Shown here: one piece after another, positions 38,091 through 47,444 of the stretch
Layout of the letters: every line of letters begins with the position of its first letter
Numbering within the stretch: position 1 is the first letter of the stretch
IMG/VR virus record: IMGVR_UViG_3300025327_000035
Span: 1 to 56,830 of that record
DNA: 56,830 bases
Source: a virus
Direction: 5' to 3' (one strand)
Program-made: the position numbers and the translations under genes
The notes under the pieces: generated by a model
Databases searched by the model: none
Seen by the model: only the letters and a program-made list of their open reading frames with translations
Told to the model about the DNA's origin: nothing

Positions 38091-38410
38091 CAGACCTCAT
38101 TGCACAGGCAATGAACCTGAGAGAGAGATTGGCGGCGCACGTTTCCCGGCATGCAGACGGCGAGGACGATGCGCTCGAATGCGTCAGGCTGGCGGATCAA
38201 CTACTGCATGCCATCCGGGACATCCGCGTGAACGCAAGCGCGGACGCTGCGCTCCAGGAAGCCAACGAGATCGCCGTAATCATTGGTCAGTATCCGCGCA
38301 TGATGAACTCGGACGAGTACCACGGCAAGCTTGCCGAGCATGGGCGCCGGCTGCGCGCGTTGCTGAATGCTGCCGGCTATCCGGCGCCGGGCAGCGTGCC
38401 GCCGGAATAA
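38087..38410 (+). CDS. small helical protein, unknown
   Basis: 107 residues, ATGA overlap upstream. Helical and acidic (LIAQAMNLRERLAAHVSRHA, ALQEANEIAVIIGQ). Function unknown. Lies between lysis and terminase genes. Confidence 0.5.
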   Translation: MTDLIAQAMNLRERLAAHVSRHADGEDDALECVRLADQLLHAIRDIRVNASADAALQEANEIAVIIGQYPRMMNSDEYHGKLAEHGRRLRALLNAAGYPAPGSVPPE

Positions 38411-38416
38411 GGAGGC

Positions 38417-38650
38417 ATGAAGATGTTTCATTGGAATCACGGTTGGTTCTTTAGGCGATTGCCGAATGGATCGGTTCACATTCAAAAAAGGAAGACGGCT
38501 CACGACAATGCCGAGGTGGAGGTAGAGGCGACAATTCCCGCTGCGGAATGGGCGAGCGTTGTCGCGGCAGTGTCGCAATGGGGTGAATCGGGTCCAACCT
38601 GGCAGATTGCGTTGGCGTTCCACGGCGAGATACACCACGATCCGGTCTGA
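38417..38650 (+). CDS. small protein, unknown
   Basis: 77 residues, AAGGAGG upstream. Beta-hairpin-rich start (FHWNHGWFFRRLPNGSVHIQ) and helix (PAAEWASVVAAVSQWGE). Function unknown. Confidence 0.5.
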   Translation: MKMFHWNHGWFFRRLPNGSVHIQKRKTAHDNAEVEVEATIPAAEWASVVAAVSQWGESGPTWQIALAFHGEIHHDPV

Positions 38651-38654
38651 GGGG

Positions 38655-38852
38655 ATGCGGATGCTCAACGATTTCGAGATAGCCGGGCTATACGGGCCTC
38701 GGCGCGGCGGGAACGTGAGGCGTGGCGAGATGGCTGGCCGACTTGCTCGCGCGCTTCGTGACTTGGCTGCTTGGCCGTATGCGGCCGACGCCTTGATGTG
38801 GCTGGCGTACCTGACAGTCGCAGCGGTGATTGTGGCGGCGGTTTTCTCATGA
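38655..38852 (+). CDS. small membrane protein, unknown
   Basis: 65 residues from ATG 38655. A basic N-terminal half and a single C-terminal membrane helix (ALMWLAYLTVAAVIVAAVF). Possibly a lysis or exclusion accessory. Overlaps the next ORF by 4 bases. Confidence 0.45.
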   Translation: MRMLNDFEIAGLYGPRRGGNVRRGEMAGRLARALRDLAAWPYAADALMWLAYLTVAAVIVAAVFS

Positions 38853-38953
38853 TACGACAGGGACTCATTGACGGCGTGCTCATGCTCGCGCTTGCCCTCG
38901 TGGTGGTGGCGCTGTTTGCCGTGAACCTCGCCGCGCAGGGGCTTTGCCGATGA
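38849..38953 (+). CDS. 34-residue membrane peptide
   Basis: One membrane helix (GVLMLALALVVVALFAVNLA) flanked by basic residues. ATGA overlaps on both sides (38849 and 38950) support real translation. Function unknown. Confidence 0.4.
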   Translation: MIRQGLIDGVLMLALALVVVALFAVNLAAQGLCR

Positions 38954-39435
38954 CCAGGGATAGCCGGCGTAAAAAGCAAGCACGCGCCAGACGCATGCCA
39001 AAGCCTGAGAGCGAGCGCAACAAGTTCAAGCCCGAGCGGGCCGCGGCAATCCTCGTCGAGGCGGCATTCATGAGCGATGAGAAAGCCGCGCGTAAGTGGC
39101 GCGTCAGCGTTCGCTCTATTACTAACTGGCGTAATCGCCTCGACGACGACGCAGAGTTTGCAGCCATTTTCCACCATAAAAAAGACATCTTCGAGGCGAA
39201 CTGGGCGCTTGAGCTATTGCCGGCAATTTATTCGGCGATCGACTATCTTAAGCGTGCCGCACAGGCAAAGCGATATAGCCATCAGATGATTCACTCCATC
39301 GCCGGCGCGCTCAAGATTTTAAGCGAGGTGATGGTCACGAAAGAGTATCTGGATGCTCGGTCTGCTAGACAGCGTGGAGAAGAGGACCAAGCGCTTGGAG
39401 CGCTGGAAACCCACCGCCACGCATCGAACGAATAA
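38950..39435 (+). CDS. terminase small subunit
   Basis: 161 residues from ATG 38950. A basic start, then a HTH (AAILVEAAFMSDEKAARKWR, VSVRSITNWRNRLDDD), then a helical oligomerisation region. It likely recognises the packaging site and forms a ring. It directly precedes and overlaps the large subunit gene by 83 bases, as small terminases do. Confidence 0.7.
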   Translation: MTRDSRRKKQARARRMPKPESERNKFKPERAAAILVEAAFMSDEKAARKWRVSVRSITNWRNRLDDDAEFAAIFHHKKDIFEANWALELLPAIYSAIDYLKRAAQAKRYSHQMIHSIAGALKILSEVMVTKEYLDARSARQRGEEDQALGALETHRHASNE

Positions 39436-41068
39436 AATCCAATCGGGCATCGGCCTTCTCGACTGGACGCGCCGCTATCGTCCCCTGCTCATCCCGGGCC
39501 GGCCATTCGACATCGAGCGGCATGCCTACCTGGTTGACATCTACAACTATACCGGCCACTCGATGGTCATAGACAAGGCCGGCCAGATGGGCGCCAGCGA
39601 GTACCTGATCGGCTACGCCTTCCACGCCGCCGACCAGCGCGACGCGACCGTGCTGTACGTGTTCCCGACCGACACGCACGTGAGCGACTTCTCCAGCGCA
39701 CGCATCGGCCCGGCCATCGAGGCCAGTGAGTACCTCGACAGCATCGTGATCGAAGGCTCGGGCGACAGGCGCGGCGCCGACCGCGTGACGCTCAAGCGCG
39801 TGCGGAATCGGTTCATCTATTTACGCGGCGGGAAGGTCGATCTGGACGGCCGGGCGGCGCAGCTCAAGGCCGTCGACGCCGATGTGCTCATTCTCGACGA
39901 GGTGGACGAGATGGATCCGCGTGCGCCGGCCATCGCGGTCAAGCGCTTGGGCCATAGCCTGATCGCCGAGGAGCGCAAAGTCAGCACGCCGACCTACGCC
40001 GGCATGGGCATCCACGCCGAGTGGCTGGAGAGCGACCAGCGCGAATGGCATGTGGCATGCGGGCGATGCGGGGAGTGGCAGCCGTTGACCGTCGACCAGG
40101 TCGTCACGGGATGGGATGCGCTGGGCCGGCCAGTCGCCTGGCACGGGCAAGACGAAGTCCGGGCCTGGGCCGCCTGCCGGAAGTGCGGGCGCGAGATCGA
40201 CCGGCTCGGGCCTGGGCGCTGGATTGCCACGTATCCCGAACGCGTGGTAGCTGGCTTCCATCTCACGAAGCTGTTCAGCCCGACAGTCGAGCTGGTCGCG
40301 ATCGTCCAGGCGCTCAATACCGTCGATGAGACGAAACGCAAGGAAGCATTCAACCAGGACTTGGCGCTGCCGTACACGCCGCGCGGCGGCCAGCTCACGG
40401 ACGAGGTGCTCGACCGGTGCCGGCGGGATTACGCACATGGGCCGGTCAAAGGCGAGCCTCGCGCGGTTGCGGGAATCGATGTGGGGCGCGTGCTGCATGT
40501 GGTCATTCGCGGACCGGCCCACCCTGAGACGGGCGAGCGCCCGCAGCGCTTCGCCGGCGAGGTGGACTGGGATGAGGCGGGCCGGCTGATGCAGGTCTTC
40601 GATGTGCGCAAGGCAGTGATGGATGCTCTGCCGGAGACGGCGAAGGCGCGTGAATTCCAGCAGGATTTTCGGGGACGGGTGTGGCTGACCTACTATGGCC
40701 AGCAGCGCGTTGGCTCGAAGAAAGCTGGAGCCATCCAGTGGAATCACGATGAAGGCGTGGTTGACCTGGATCGGACGCGCACGCTCGATGCGTTGTTTGC
40801 CGCGCTGTCTGACGAAAAGCTCACGCTGCCGGCCAACGCGCGGGCTATCCCGGACTACTACGCGCACATGAAAGCGCCGATCCGGGTGCTGGAGGATGGC
40901 CCGGGCGGGGAGAAAGTCGCGCGGTATGTCGAGACCACAGACGACCACTTCGCGCACGCGGAGAACTACTGTATGGTTGCAGGCGAGACGACCGAGCCGG
41001 CTTCGGCAACAGCGGTCAGGCGCGACGTTCACGCCGCGCGCCCGCGCAGTAGCTGGCAGAGAGGGTAA
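39353..41068 (+). CDS. terL: terminase large subunit (GpA-like)
   Basis: 571 residues. ATPase: a Walker A-like segment DKAGQMGASEY (74-84) lacks the usual GKS lysine position but resembles that of GpA-type terminases. Walker B is VLILDEVDE (178-186). A zinc-binding pair follows (CGRC, 236-239; CRKC, 275-278), typical of the lambda gpA family. The nuclease begins AGIDVGR (Asp376). It cuts and pumps phage DNA into the prohead. Start at 39353 overlaps the small subunit gene. Confidence 0.85.
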   Translation: MLGLLDSVEKRTKRLERWKPTATHRTNKIQSGIGLLDWTRRYRPLLIPGRPFDIERHAYLVDIYNYTGHSMVIDKAGQMGASEYLIGYAFHAADQRDATVLYVFPTDTHVSDFSSARIGPAIEASEYLDSIVIEGSGDRRGADRVTLKRVRNRFIYLRGGKVDLDGRAAQLKAVDADVLILDEVDEMDPRAPAIAVKRLGHSLIAEERKVSTPTYAGMGIHAEWLESDQREWHVACGRCGEWQPLTVDQVVTGWDALGRPVAWHGQDEVRAWAACRKCGREIDRLGPGRWIATYPERVVAGFHLTKLFSPTVELVAIVQALNTVDETKRKEAFNQDLALPYTPRGGQLTDEVLDRCRRDYAHGPVKGEPRAVAGIDVGRVLHVVIRGPAHPETGERPQRFAGEVDWDEAGRLMQVFDVRKAVMDALPETAKAREFQQDFRGRVWLTYYGQQRVGSKKAGAIQWNHDEGVVDLDRTRTLDALFAALSDEKLTLPANARAIPDYYAHMKAPIRVLEDGPGGEKVARYVETTDDHFAHAENYCMVAGETTEPASATAVRRDVHAARPRSSWQRG

Positions 41069-41070
41069 AC

Positions 41071-43770
41071 ATGCCTAGGCCGAAACGCCCTGACACCATC
41101 TCCCGCTCACACTTCAACCGTACCGTACGCGCCCTACGCCGCGACATGGACGCTCTGCGCGCCGATTCCAAGAAGCGCATCCGCGAGGCCTACGCCTCCG
41201 GTCTCGACGACGGCAACGACGAGCCGCGATTCACTTCCGGCGGCAGAGTCTTTGGGCGCGGCTACCGCTCGATGCGGATGACGGTCCGCGACGAGACCTC
41301 GACCAGCCAGGAAGCGGCCATTGAGCGCAGCTACCGCCAATGGGCGACGAACCCGCTCGCGCGTTCCATCGCCGACATACGCACAGATTACGTCTGGGGC
41401 GACGGGGCAACCGTCACCGCCGATCACGAGGATGTCCAAGCCATCCTGGATAGGCACCTGAAAGACGAGGTCAACGACTGGCAGGGCAAAGGCGAGCAGC
41501 GTGTGCGCGACCTGGGACTGTACGGCGAACTAGTGATAGAGGCATTCGTCCGCTACGACGGCGTCCTGGGTGACGGGCGCGTGCGTCTGGGCGCGATCGA
41601 TGCAGCCGAGATCGACCAGATCGTCACCGACGCGGAGAACCGCGAGGAGATCGTCGCCATCCGGCTCAAGGCCATTGCCGGCGAGAATCAGAACGCCGGG
41701 CGGCTATTGAAGGTCATCGCCGAGGACGAAGCGACCGGGCGGCTCGTCGGCGTCCGGCACGAGGCGCTCGCGGCAGGCCGGCAATACGACGCCGATCAAA
41801 TCATCCGGCGCGCTGGCCGGCGCTGGCGCGTGACCGAGGCGAATCAGACGACCGATCGTTTCGCGTCTGGCTGGGGCAATGTCCGGGTAACTGAATGCTG
41901 CTATGGCCGGGCCTGGCGCGTGAGCGAGGCGACCGGCGGCATCATGTATCAGGACCACGTCGGGCGCGAGGTAAACGGCGAGCCATACGACGGCCAGTGC
42001 TTCATCGTCCAAGTCAACAAGACGAGCATTGGCTTGCGTGGACGACCGGATGGCCTGGCGTTGATCGACTGGCTCGACCGCTATGACCAGATGTTCTTCG
42101 ATATTCTGGAGCACGCGGCGTTGCTCAAGGACATCGTGTGGAATCTGTTGGCTAAAGGCGCAGACGATGCGATGGTAGCGAGAAGGGTTCGAGAATTTCA
42201 GGACGCTGTCTCACGCTCCGGTAAGGTCTTTGGTCACAACGAAGAAGTTGATCTGGCTCCACTTAACCCCGACCTCAAAGGCGCCGACTGGGACGCGTTG
42301 AGCGAGACTGTCCTGAAGCTCATCTCCGGCGGCGCGCGCATCCCGGTCTACATGCTCGGCTCAGGCGGCGACGCGAACCTGGCGACCGCGACCGCCCAGG
42401 GCAGCCCGACCTATAGAGGATTCAAGACCCGGCAAGGCATTGTGCGTCGAATGCTTGAGCGCGCCCTGACCTACGTCGTCGATTGCGCCGTCGAGGCCCG
42501 GCGTCTGCCGGAGTGGATCGAGCTGCTCGACGAGAATGGCGAGCCGAAGATGGACAAGCACGGCAACCCGGTTCGCGTCCGGGTGCGCGAGGCATTCACC
42601 GTCCAAATGCCGGAAATCTCACCGAAGGACACGGCGGCGGCGGCGACTGTGTTCGCGTCCATCGTCACGGCGGTGACGACCGCGTACGGCATGAAGCTCA
42701 TGCCTCTGCAAACAGCGATTGAGCTGATCGCACGCGGGGCAGAGCTGCTTGGCGTCGAAATCGACATCGACAAGGTCGTCGAGGCGCTGAGCGAGATGGC
42801 CGCGCCGGACACGAGCGGCCTGGCTGATGCGCTGGATAGGATAGGCACCAGTGAGCCAGCGGCGGCAGTTCAATTAACCCCCTCTATGGTCCAGGGGGCA
42901 CTGCAAATCGTTCAGCAGGTATCCGCTGGTGAATTGCCGTATGAGGCTGGTCTCAATACCCTAGTTACGCTATTTGGGATCAGCGAAGATGCAGCCAGGA
43001 GTTTGCTTGGCGGCGGCAATGGGCGGAAACCCGGCTCTGATCTATCTGCGTTGCTGGCGGTGATGAATGAGGGCGCACGGCAGGAGCCGAAGGGGAATGG
43101 AGACAAACACGCCATAGAGATGCGTATCACGCATCTTCACGACGAGCGCGCAATGGAGGAGGCATCCATGCTGAAATTCTACGAGATGATGCGCGAATAC
43201 GAGTCGAGGATCAACGGCCTCCTGGCCCAGATGGAGGATTCACGCCGGAGCGATGAGATACGCCGGGTGCTCGAATCGATCCGGCTCGCACAAGCAGAAG
43301 CTATGGCATTATTCCAGTCAGGTCCATCTCGAGCAAGCGAGGCCCAGTCGCCCGTTACGGTTCAAATCCAACCCAACGAAGAAGTTCTTTCGAGAGCGTT
43401 CCAGACTATGCCCGCTCCTGTGGTGAATGTGCCTGCTCCCGTGGTGAACGTCGAAATGCCCGTGGGCGATCTGGTCGAAGCGCTGAAGCGCGTGGCTGAA
43501 TCGGGCCGATCGGGTAATACTCAGATCGCGCAGATGATCGACCTCCTGGGCCGGATCCAGGAAGCAGCGCAGTCGAGCGATGTGCAGCCGATTATCAACA
43601 TCACTGTGCCGGAGCAGCCGCCGCCGGTTGTGTTGAACACGATAAATGTTCCGCCGCAGCCTGCTCCTAATGTCACGGTGGAAATTCCTGAGCAGAAGCC
43701 CGTCACGAAGCGGGTCATCCGCGATAGGCAGGGAAATATCACGGAAATCAAAGAAGAGCCGGAGGGATAA
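41071..43770 (+). CDS. portal protein with long C-terminal extension
   Basis: 899 residues. The first 500 residues follow portal patterns: YRQWATNPLARSIADIRTDY near the start, GLYGELVIEAFVRYDG, FIVQVNKTSIGLRGRP, and FFDILEHAALLKDIVWNLL. Residues 560-899 are an extension with helices, Pro/Val repeats (PAPVVNVPAPVVNVEMP), and an end that reads TKRVIRDRQGNITEIKEE, a phrase common at the ends of portal-associated phage proteins. Position after TerL supports portal. The extension may act in scaffolding or tail joining. Confidence 0.8.
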   Translation: MPRPKRPDTISRSHFNRTVRALRRDMDALRADSKKRIREAYASGLDDGNDEPRFTSGGRVFGRGYRSMRMTVRDETSTSQEAAIERSYRQWATNPLARSIADIRTDYVWGDGATVTADHEDVQAILDRHLKDEVNDWQGKGEQRVRDLGLYGELVIEAFVRYDGVLGDGRVRLGAIDAAEIDQIVTDAENREEIVAIRLKAIAGENQNAGRLLKVIAEDEATGRLVGVRHEALAAGRQYDADQIIRRAGRRWRVTEANQTTDRFASGWGNVRVTECCYGRAWRVSEATGGIMYQDHVGREVNGEPYDGQCFIVQVNKTSIGLRGRPDGLALIDWLDRYDQMFFDILEHAALLKDIVWNLLAKGADDAMVARRVREFQDAVSRSGKVFGHNEEVDLAPLNPDLKGADWDALSETVLKLISGGARIPVYMLGSGGDANLATATAQGSPTYRGFKTRQGIVRRMLERALTYVVDCAVEARRLPEWIELLDENGEPKMDKHGNPVRVRVREAFTVQMPEISPKDTAAAATVFASIVTAVTTAYGMKLMPLQTAIELIARGAELLGVEIDIDKVVEALSEMAAPDTSGLADALDRIGTSEPAAAVQLTPSMVQGALQIVQQVSAGELPYEAGLNTLVTLFGISEDAARSLLGGGNGRKPGSDLSALLAVMNEGARQEPKGNGDKHAIEMRITHLHDERAMEEASMLKFYEMMREYESRINGLLAQMEDSRRSDEIRRVLESIRLAQAEAMALFQSGPSRASEAQSPVTVQIQPNEEVLSRAFQTMPAPVVNVPAPVVNVEMPVGDLVEALKRVAESGRSGNTQIAQMIDLLGRIQEAAQSSDVQPIINITVPEQPPPVVLNTINVPPQPAPNVTVEIPEQKPVTKRVIRDRQGNITEIKEEPEG

Positions 43771-43773
43771 AAC

Positions 43774-44370
43774 ATGGCTACCTTCACATGGAATGCATTC
43801 ATTGGGGCCGTCCCAGCCTGGACAGACATCGCCGCGAACACAATTGTGTTCTCATCGTCGCCAACTGATTTGGCAACGAATATCACCGTCGCGGCGTTCA
43901 ACGATGGCACCCACGTCGGCAACGGAGATCCAGGCACTGACCAATGTGGGGCCAACCATCAGAACAACAACAAGTATCTCACTGATACTACGATCTCCAT
44001 CAATGGAGGTGGCAGCGAGACGCTCAATGACACTAACCTGACTGCCAACGAATGTACGCTTCAGGTGAACTTCTCGCATGGATCGGCGGTGGCGCTATCG
44101 AGTGTTCTGTTCTACTGCTTCGACGGCGCGACGACTACTGTCCGTGCACCGGGGCTGGACGTGTACGACTTCGAGCGGGGTGTGGGTGGCTCGGCCTGGG
44201 TGAAGATCAACGATGACAGCGGGGCAGTGGGTGGTTCCGGCAGCGGCGACAGCTTCGCGAACCGCACAGCGGCCACATCGCACGATTATTACATCGCGCT
44301 GAGCGCATCACCGGAGTCGGTTGGAGCGAAGGCGAGCTTCGATTTCGGGATGTCGCTCGTTTACAGTTAG
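43774..44370 (+). CDS. virion protein, unknown
   Basis: 198 residues, beta-rich with many Asn, Thr, Gly. The C-terminal half (LDVYDFERGVGGSAWVKIND, SHDYYIALSASPESVGAKAS) resembles phage proteins found next to portal genes. Likely a head decoration or fibre component. GGAGG lies 11 bases upstream. Family not named. Confidence 0.55.
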   Translation: MATFTWNAFIGAVPAWTDIAANTIVFSSSPTDLATNITVAAFNDGTHVGNGDPGTDQCGANHQNNNKYLTDTTISINGGGSETLNDTNLTANECTLQVNFSHGSAVALSSVLFYCFDGATTTVRAPGLDVYDFERGVGGSAWVKINDDSGAVGGSGSGDSFANRTAATSHDYYIALSASPESVGAKASFDFGMSLVYS

Positions 44371-44406
44371 ATAACGTTTTCATGGTATGTAGTAAGGGAG
44401 ATCAAG

Positions 44407-44640
44407 ATGGCGAACAGTTCGATTGACTTCCATACCTATGGTCGCAACGAGCGCGGATTCGGCGAGTCTCTGCGATGCGTCTGTGATCCATGCCTGAACC
44501 TGGCTCCGTATCACTTGAGGCTAACCGAGTGCAGGGTGGAAGGCGAGGTCATCTTGTTCGACGGAGATGTATGCAAAAAGCATGCGCGCATCAAGGTCAC
44601 GGAGTTGGCTCCTGCTTATGTGGATAGCATACCTGTCTAA
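44407..44640 (+). CDS. small Cys/His protein, copy A
   Basis: 77 residues, GGGAGATCAAG upstream. Cys25, Cys30-type cluster (RCVCDPC) and a second CKKH suggest a zinc site. It is 50 percent or more identical in pattern to the next 77-residue protein (copy B): IDFHTYG against IDFLTYG, APYHL-x-LTE and ELAPAYV shared. The pair arose by tandem duplication. Confidence 0.6.
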   Translation: MANSSIDFHTYGRNERGFGESLRCVCDPCLNLAPYHLRLTECRVEGEVILFDGDVCKKHARIKVTELAPAYVDSIPV

Positions 44641-44701
44641 CGGCGAGACCGTGCACGAATCGGCTCCGAAGCAGAACGAGCTGTCGCTGACGTACTCATA
44701 A
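44618..44701 (+). pseudogene. truncated copy of the gene at 44922
   Basis: ATG 44618 starts MWIAYLSNGETVHESAPKQN, matching MWIASLSNGETVSETAPRQN of the intact gene at 44922, then reads ELSLTYS and stops. The same overlapping start inside the preceding Cys gene is kept. It is the remnant of a partial tandem duplication. Confidence 0.65.
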
Positions 44702-44710
44702 GGAGGGAAT

Positions 44711-44944
44711 GTGGGCAACAAAGGGATTGATTTTCTAACCTATGGATTCAAGGATCGTGGGCCGGGGGAGCATCCTTGTGCGTTCTGCAAATATCATGCA
44801 CCTTACCATCTAACGCTGACTGAACGCACAACAGAGGGGATGGTCACGCTGATCGACGAGGATGTATGCCCTGATCACGTACGTGAGAAGATTGCGGAAT
44901 TGGCACCGGCCTACGTGGGCTATGTGGATAGCGTCGCTCAGTAA
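44711..44944 (+). CDS. small Cys/His protein, copy B
   Basis: 77 residues, GTG start with AGGAGGG 3 bases upstream. CAFC and CPDH form the likely metal site. Paralogue of the 44407 product. Its 3' end overlaps the next gene's start, as in copy A. Function unknown. Confidence 0.6.
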   Translation: MGNKGIDFLTYGFKDRGPGEHPCAFCKYHAPYHLTLTERTTEGMVTLIDEDVCPDHVREKIAELAPAYVGYVDSVAQ

Positions 44945-45311
44945 CGGCGAGACGGTAAGCGAGACTGCGCCTCGGCAGAACGAGTTGTCGCCGTGGCAGC
45001 ACCTGCTCATGCGCTGCAAGGCCGACAACCTGCGTATCACGCAGTTGCGCTTGCAGGTCGCGGGTCGCACGTTCCACGCGATCCCGAATGCAGATGGGTA
45101 TGTCTGCGCGTATGAGGTGCGATCAGCACTCAATAGCAAGCAGCAGCAGACATTTCAGATTGTTGGATCAGTGGACACAGACCTCGGCTTAGTGTTTGTG
45201 ACGAAGGTCAACCAGCAAGGTGATAGTTGGCAAGAGGTGCGTCCGCTGGGCAGTTTACATGTGCATAGCACGGTGCGTGAGCAGAGGGACTTGATCGTTA
45301 GGAACCACTAG
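44922..45311 (+). CDS. virion-module protein, unknown
   Basis: 129 residues from ATG 44922, overlapping copy B. N-terminal phrase SNGETVSETAPRQNELSPWQ, then LRITQLRLQVAGRTFHAIPN, a Tyr/Cys-rich YVCAYEV and C-terminal beta strands. Intact relative of the truncated ORF at 44618. Family not recognised. Confidence 0.5.
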   Translation: MWIASLSNGETVSETAPRQNELSPWQHLLMRCKADNLRITQLRLQVAGRTFHAIPNADGYVCAYEVRSALNSKQQQTFQIVGSVDTDLGLVFVTKVNQQGDSWQEVRPLGSLHVHSTVREQRDLIVRNH

Positions 45312-45337
45312 CGTACATCTGACACGGTAGGTGCATA

Positions 45338-45376
45338 TACCTCATTTGAGGTAGGGAGGATGACATGGCTATTTGT
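45338..45376 (+). other. orphan ribosome binding site and start codon at the HNH insertion
   Basis: TAGGGAGGATGAC leads to ATG 45365, but the frame ends after 24 codons inside the antisense HNH gene. A short stem TACCTC-ATTT-GAGGTA (45338-45353) precedes it. This may be the original start of a downstream virion gene, split off when the HNH gene inserted. Confidence 0.4.
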
Positions 45377-45891
45377 TACTTCGCGAATCTTCCGTTCTTG
45401 TCTCTAGCTCGGCTCAGATTATGCAGTTTCGAGTGTTGAGACTTTGTTAGAACTCGCAAATTTTGGGAAAGGTTATTGAAGGGATTATCGTCAATATGAT
45501 GCACGACTTCGTTAGCTTTCAAGGACCTACCTATCATCTTCTCGGCAACCAGAATATAGTCGAAGACCCTGCCTCGTCCTGGAACATAGGTGGTCGGTCT
45601 ACCGACCCTGATGCCGTGTTTGGTTTTTGTACGAGAAATCTTAATTTTGAACTCATTGGTCGGAGGGTTTTCTTTCCAGCGATGCTTTGTCGCCTCGCTT
45701 ATTTTCTGTCTATGTTCTGGAGATTTTCCGCCCAAGAACCCTCTCCACTTAGGAGCGCGTTCGATGCCGAACATGATTAGGCGGTTTCTTACAGTATTTC
45801 GAGATACTCCCAATCGTTTCGCTATAGATTGCAGAGAGTTGTCTGGGTACACAGATCGAAGCCAGTCCGGGTCATTCAGATGTCTATTCAT
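45376..45891 (-). CDS. HNH homing endonuclease
   Basis: 171 residues from ATG 45891 on the - strand. Residues 8-40 hold an HTH (NSLQSIAKRLGVSRNTVRNR). A middle linker has NUMOD-like sequence (GKSPEHRQKISEATKHRW). The HNH core is VVHHIDDNPFNNLSQNLRVL followed by LTKSQHSKLH. Much richer in A and T than its surroundings and antisense to the virion operon, all typical of a mobile intergenic endonuclease gene. Confidence 0.8.
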   Translation of the reverse strand: MNRHLNDPDWLRSVYPDNSLQSIAKRLGVSRNTVRNRLIMFGIERAPKWRGFLGGKSPEHRQKISEATKHRWKENPPTNEFKIKISRTKTKHGIRVGRPTTYVPGRGRVFDYILVAEKMIGRSLKANEVVHHIDDNPFNNLSQNLRVLTKSQHSKLHNLSRARDKNGRFAK

Positions 45892-45898
45892 AGAATAG

Positions 45899-45927
45899 AT
45901 AGTAACACGAACGTAGTAAGTTGTCAA
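45899..45927 (-). promoter_or_regulatory. promoter of the HNH gene
   Basis: On the - strand TTGACA (45927-45922) and TACTAT (45904-45899), 17-base spacer. The predicted start falls at about 45892, one base before ATG 45891, so the mRNA would be nearly leaderless. This favours 45891 over the longer frame from 45927. Confidence 0.65.
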
Positions 45928-45946
45928 ACTGCAAAAGGAGAGTACG

Positions 45947-47434
45947 ATGTCACAATACTATGTCCGCAAGAGTGGTAATGACTCTAACGATGGCCTATCT
46001 CCCGCGACTGCTTGGCTCACCATTGGCAAGGCGCTCGGCGCGTCGGGGATTTCGAGCGGGGATACGGTGTACATCGGCTCTGGAGTATACAGAGAGAAAG
46101 TAAACTGCAACTTGGTTTCTCCGACTGCGGAGACGTTTGTGATCGGCGATATGCTAGGAGAACATACGGGAGATGTACCAGGGCAAATACGATTAACTAA
46201 TTATCTTACCAATGACAAGACCGCACCGACCGATCAGGCATTACTTGAATTGAATGGGAGAGATTATTTGACATTCCAAAATATAATGTTCCATATATAT
46301 TCTAACTCCGAGATTTATCCAATAGATACAGGTATCACGCTTTCCGCCTACATCAAGTTTATTGAGTGCACATTCTTTGGTCAGAATGTAGCTAATCTTG
46401 ATGCCCCATTCCTATACGTTATCGGCGCAACAGACACACCGGTTCATTGGCTGATCAGTAGGTGTTATTTCTTTGCACCTGGCTATCGAGCCGTTTCCCT
46501 CGATTATTCTGGGCTTACCCATACGGCTGATTTCGATGCCGATTTTCAAATATTGAACTGTGTCTCTGTATTTTCTACTTCACTCTTCCATATCAATGCT
46601 GGTTCATTTGGTTCACCCCGATACCAGGCATGTGGGGAAATTGTTAGAGGATGTTCAATATTCACGAACTCGTTTGCTATGTACTATACTGTGGCTGCCT
46701 CGACTAGAGTTCCATCTATACCTGCGCGCTTTGAGGGTAATTTCGTGATTACCCATGACTTCTCTGCTCCCTCTTTGCAAGCAGATGGCACAGGCCAGAT
46801 AATAGCTGAGAAGAATCTTATCGTCTCAGGTTACCCCTATCTCAATGTTACTGAGGGAGCAGGAAGCGTTAGCAATGGAAGCTATGCCGTCCTGTTTGAT
46901 ACGGGACAGGAGACATTATTGGGACTGAATCCTAAACCCATATTCACCCCATCAGATAGTAGCCCGCTACTGGGATTTGGAACAGTATTTGGGGGGCCCA
47001 CTGTTGATGTACTGAATCGCCCTCGCCCTGCGGGGGGGCAATCCACTCTAAATGCAGTTGGTGCATATGAACGCCACGACACTGGCATTGAGGATACTTC
47101 CGTTTATGATTCTGCGCCTTCCAGCGTCAAGATCATCGGCCCTGGCGACCACGATTTCGAGTTGCCAGTCAATCCAGTTGCCACCAATATCACCATCATG
47201 GTGCAATACGATGCTAATCACGGAGAGACTAATAAGCCGCAGGTGCAGCTATTGGCAAATCCGTTGATTGGCGTATCTGCTGAGACCAAGACTCTGACTG
47301 AAGTCGCGGATATCTGGGAGAAGATAGAGTTCACGCAATTCACGCCGACTGGTTACGGTGTAGTGACGCTACGCTGCATCAGCCGAGCCGCAGCGGGAAA
47401 CGGACAAGCCTGGTTTGATTCGATAACCGTATGA
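45947..47434 (+). CDS. right-handed beta-helix virion protein
   Basis: 495 residues, AAAGGAGAG upstream. It begins with the parallel beta-helix entry motif [20 protein letters not shown] then LTIGKAL and [15 protein letters not shown], as in pectate-lyase-like and DUF1565-type proteins. Coils of about 20-25 residues run to residue 350. The last 120 residues are a beta-sandwich ([38 protein letters not shown]) like a carbohydrate-binding module. Richer in A and T than neighbours. Probably a second surface-binding spike or decoration protein, encoded in the head module. Confidence 0.65.
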   Translation: MSQYYVRKSGNDSNDGLSPATAWLTIGKALGASGISSGDTVYIGSGVYREKVNCNLVSPTAETFVIGDMLGEHTGDVPGQIRLTNYLTNDKTAPTDQALLELNGRDYLTFQNIMFHIYSNSEIYPIDTGITLSAYIKFIECTFFGQNVANLDAPFLYVIGATDTPVHWLISRCYFFAPGYRAVSLDYSGLTHTADFDADFQILNCVSVFSTSLFHINAGSFGSPRYQACGEIVRGCSIFTNSFAMYYTVAASTRVPSIPARFEGNFVITHDFSAPSLQADGTGQIIAEKNLIVSGYPYLNVTEGAGSVSNGSYAVLFDTGQETLLGLNPKPIFTPSDSSPLLGFGTVFGGPTVDVLNRPRPAGGQSTLNAVGAYERHDTGIEDTSVYDSAPSSVKIIGPGDHDFELPVNPVATNITIMVQYDANHGETNKPQVQLLANPLIGVSAETKTLTEVADIWEKIEFTQFTPTGYGVVTLRCISRAAAGNGQAWFDSITV

Positions 47435-47444
47435 GGCAAGGCGA

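Noticed and set aside
39821-41032. 403-residue - strand ORF opposite the terminase gene
   Set aside because: Antisense shadow of terL, which has recognisable ATPase, zinc and nuclease motifs.
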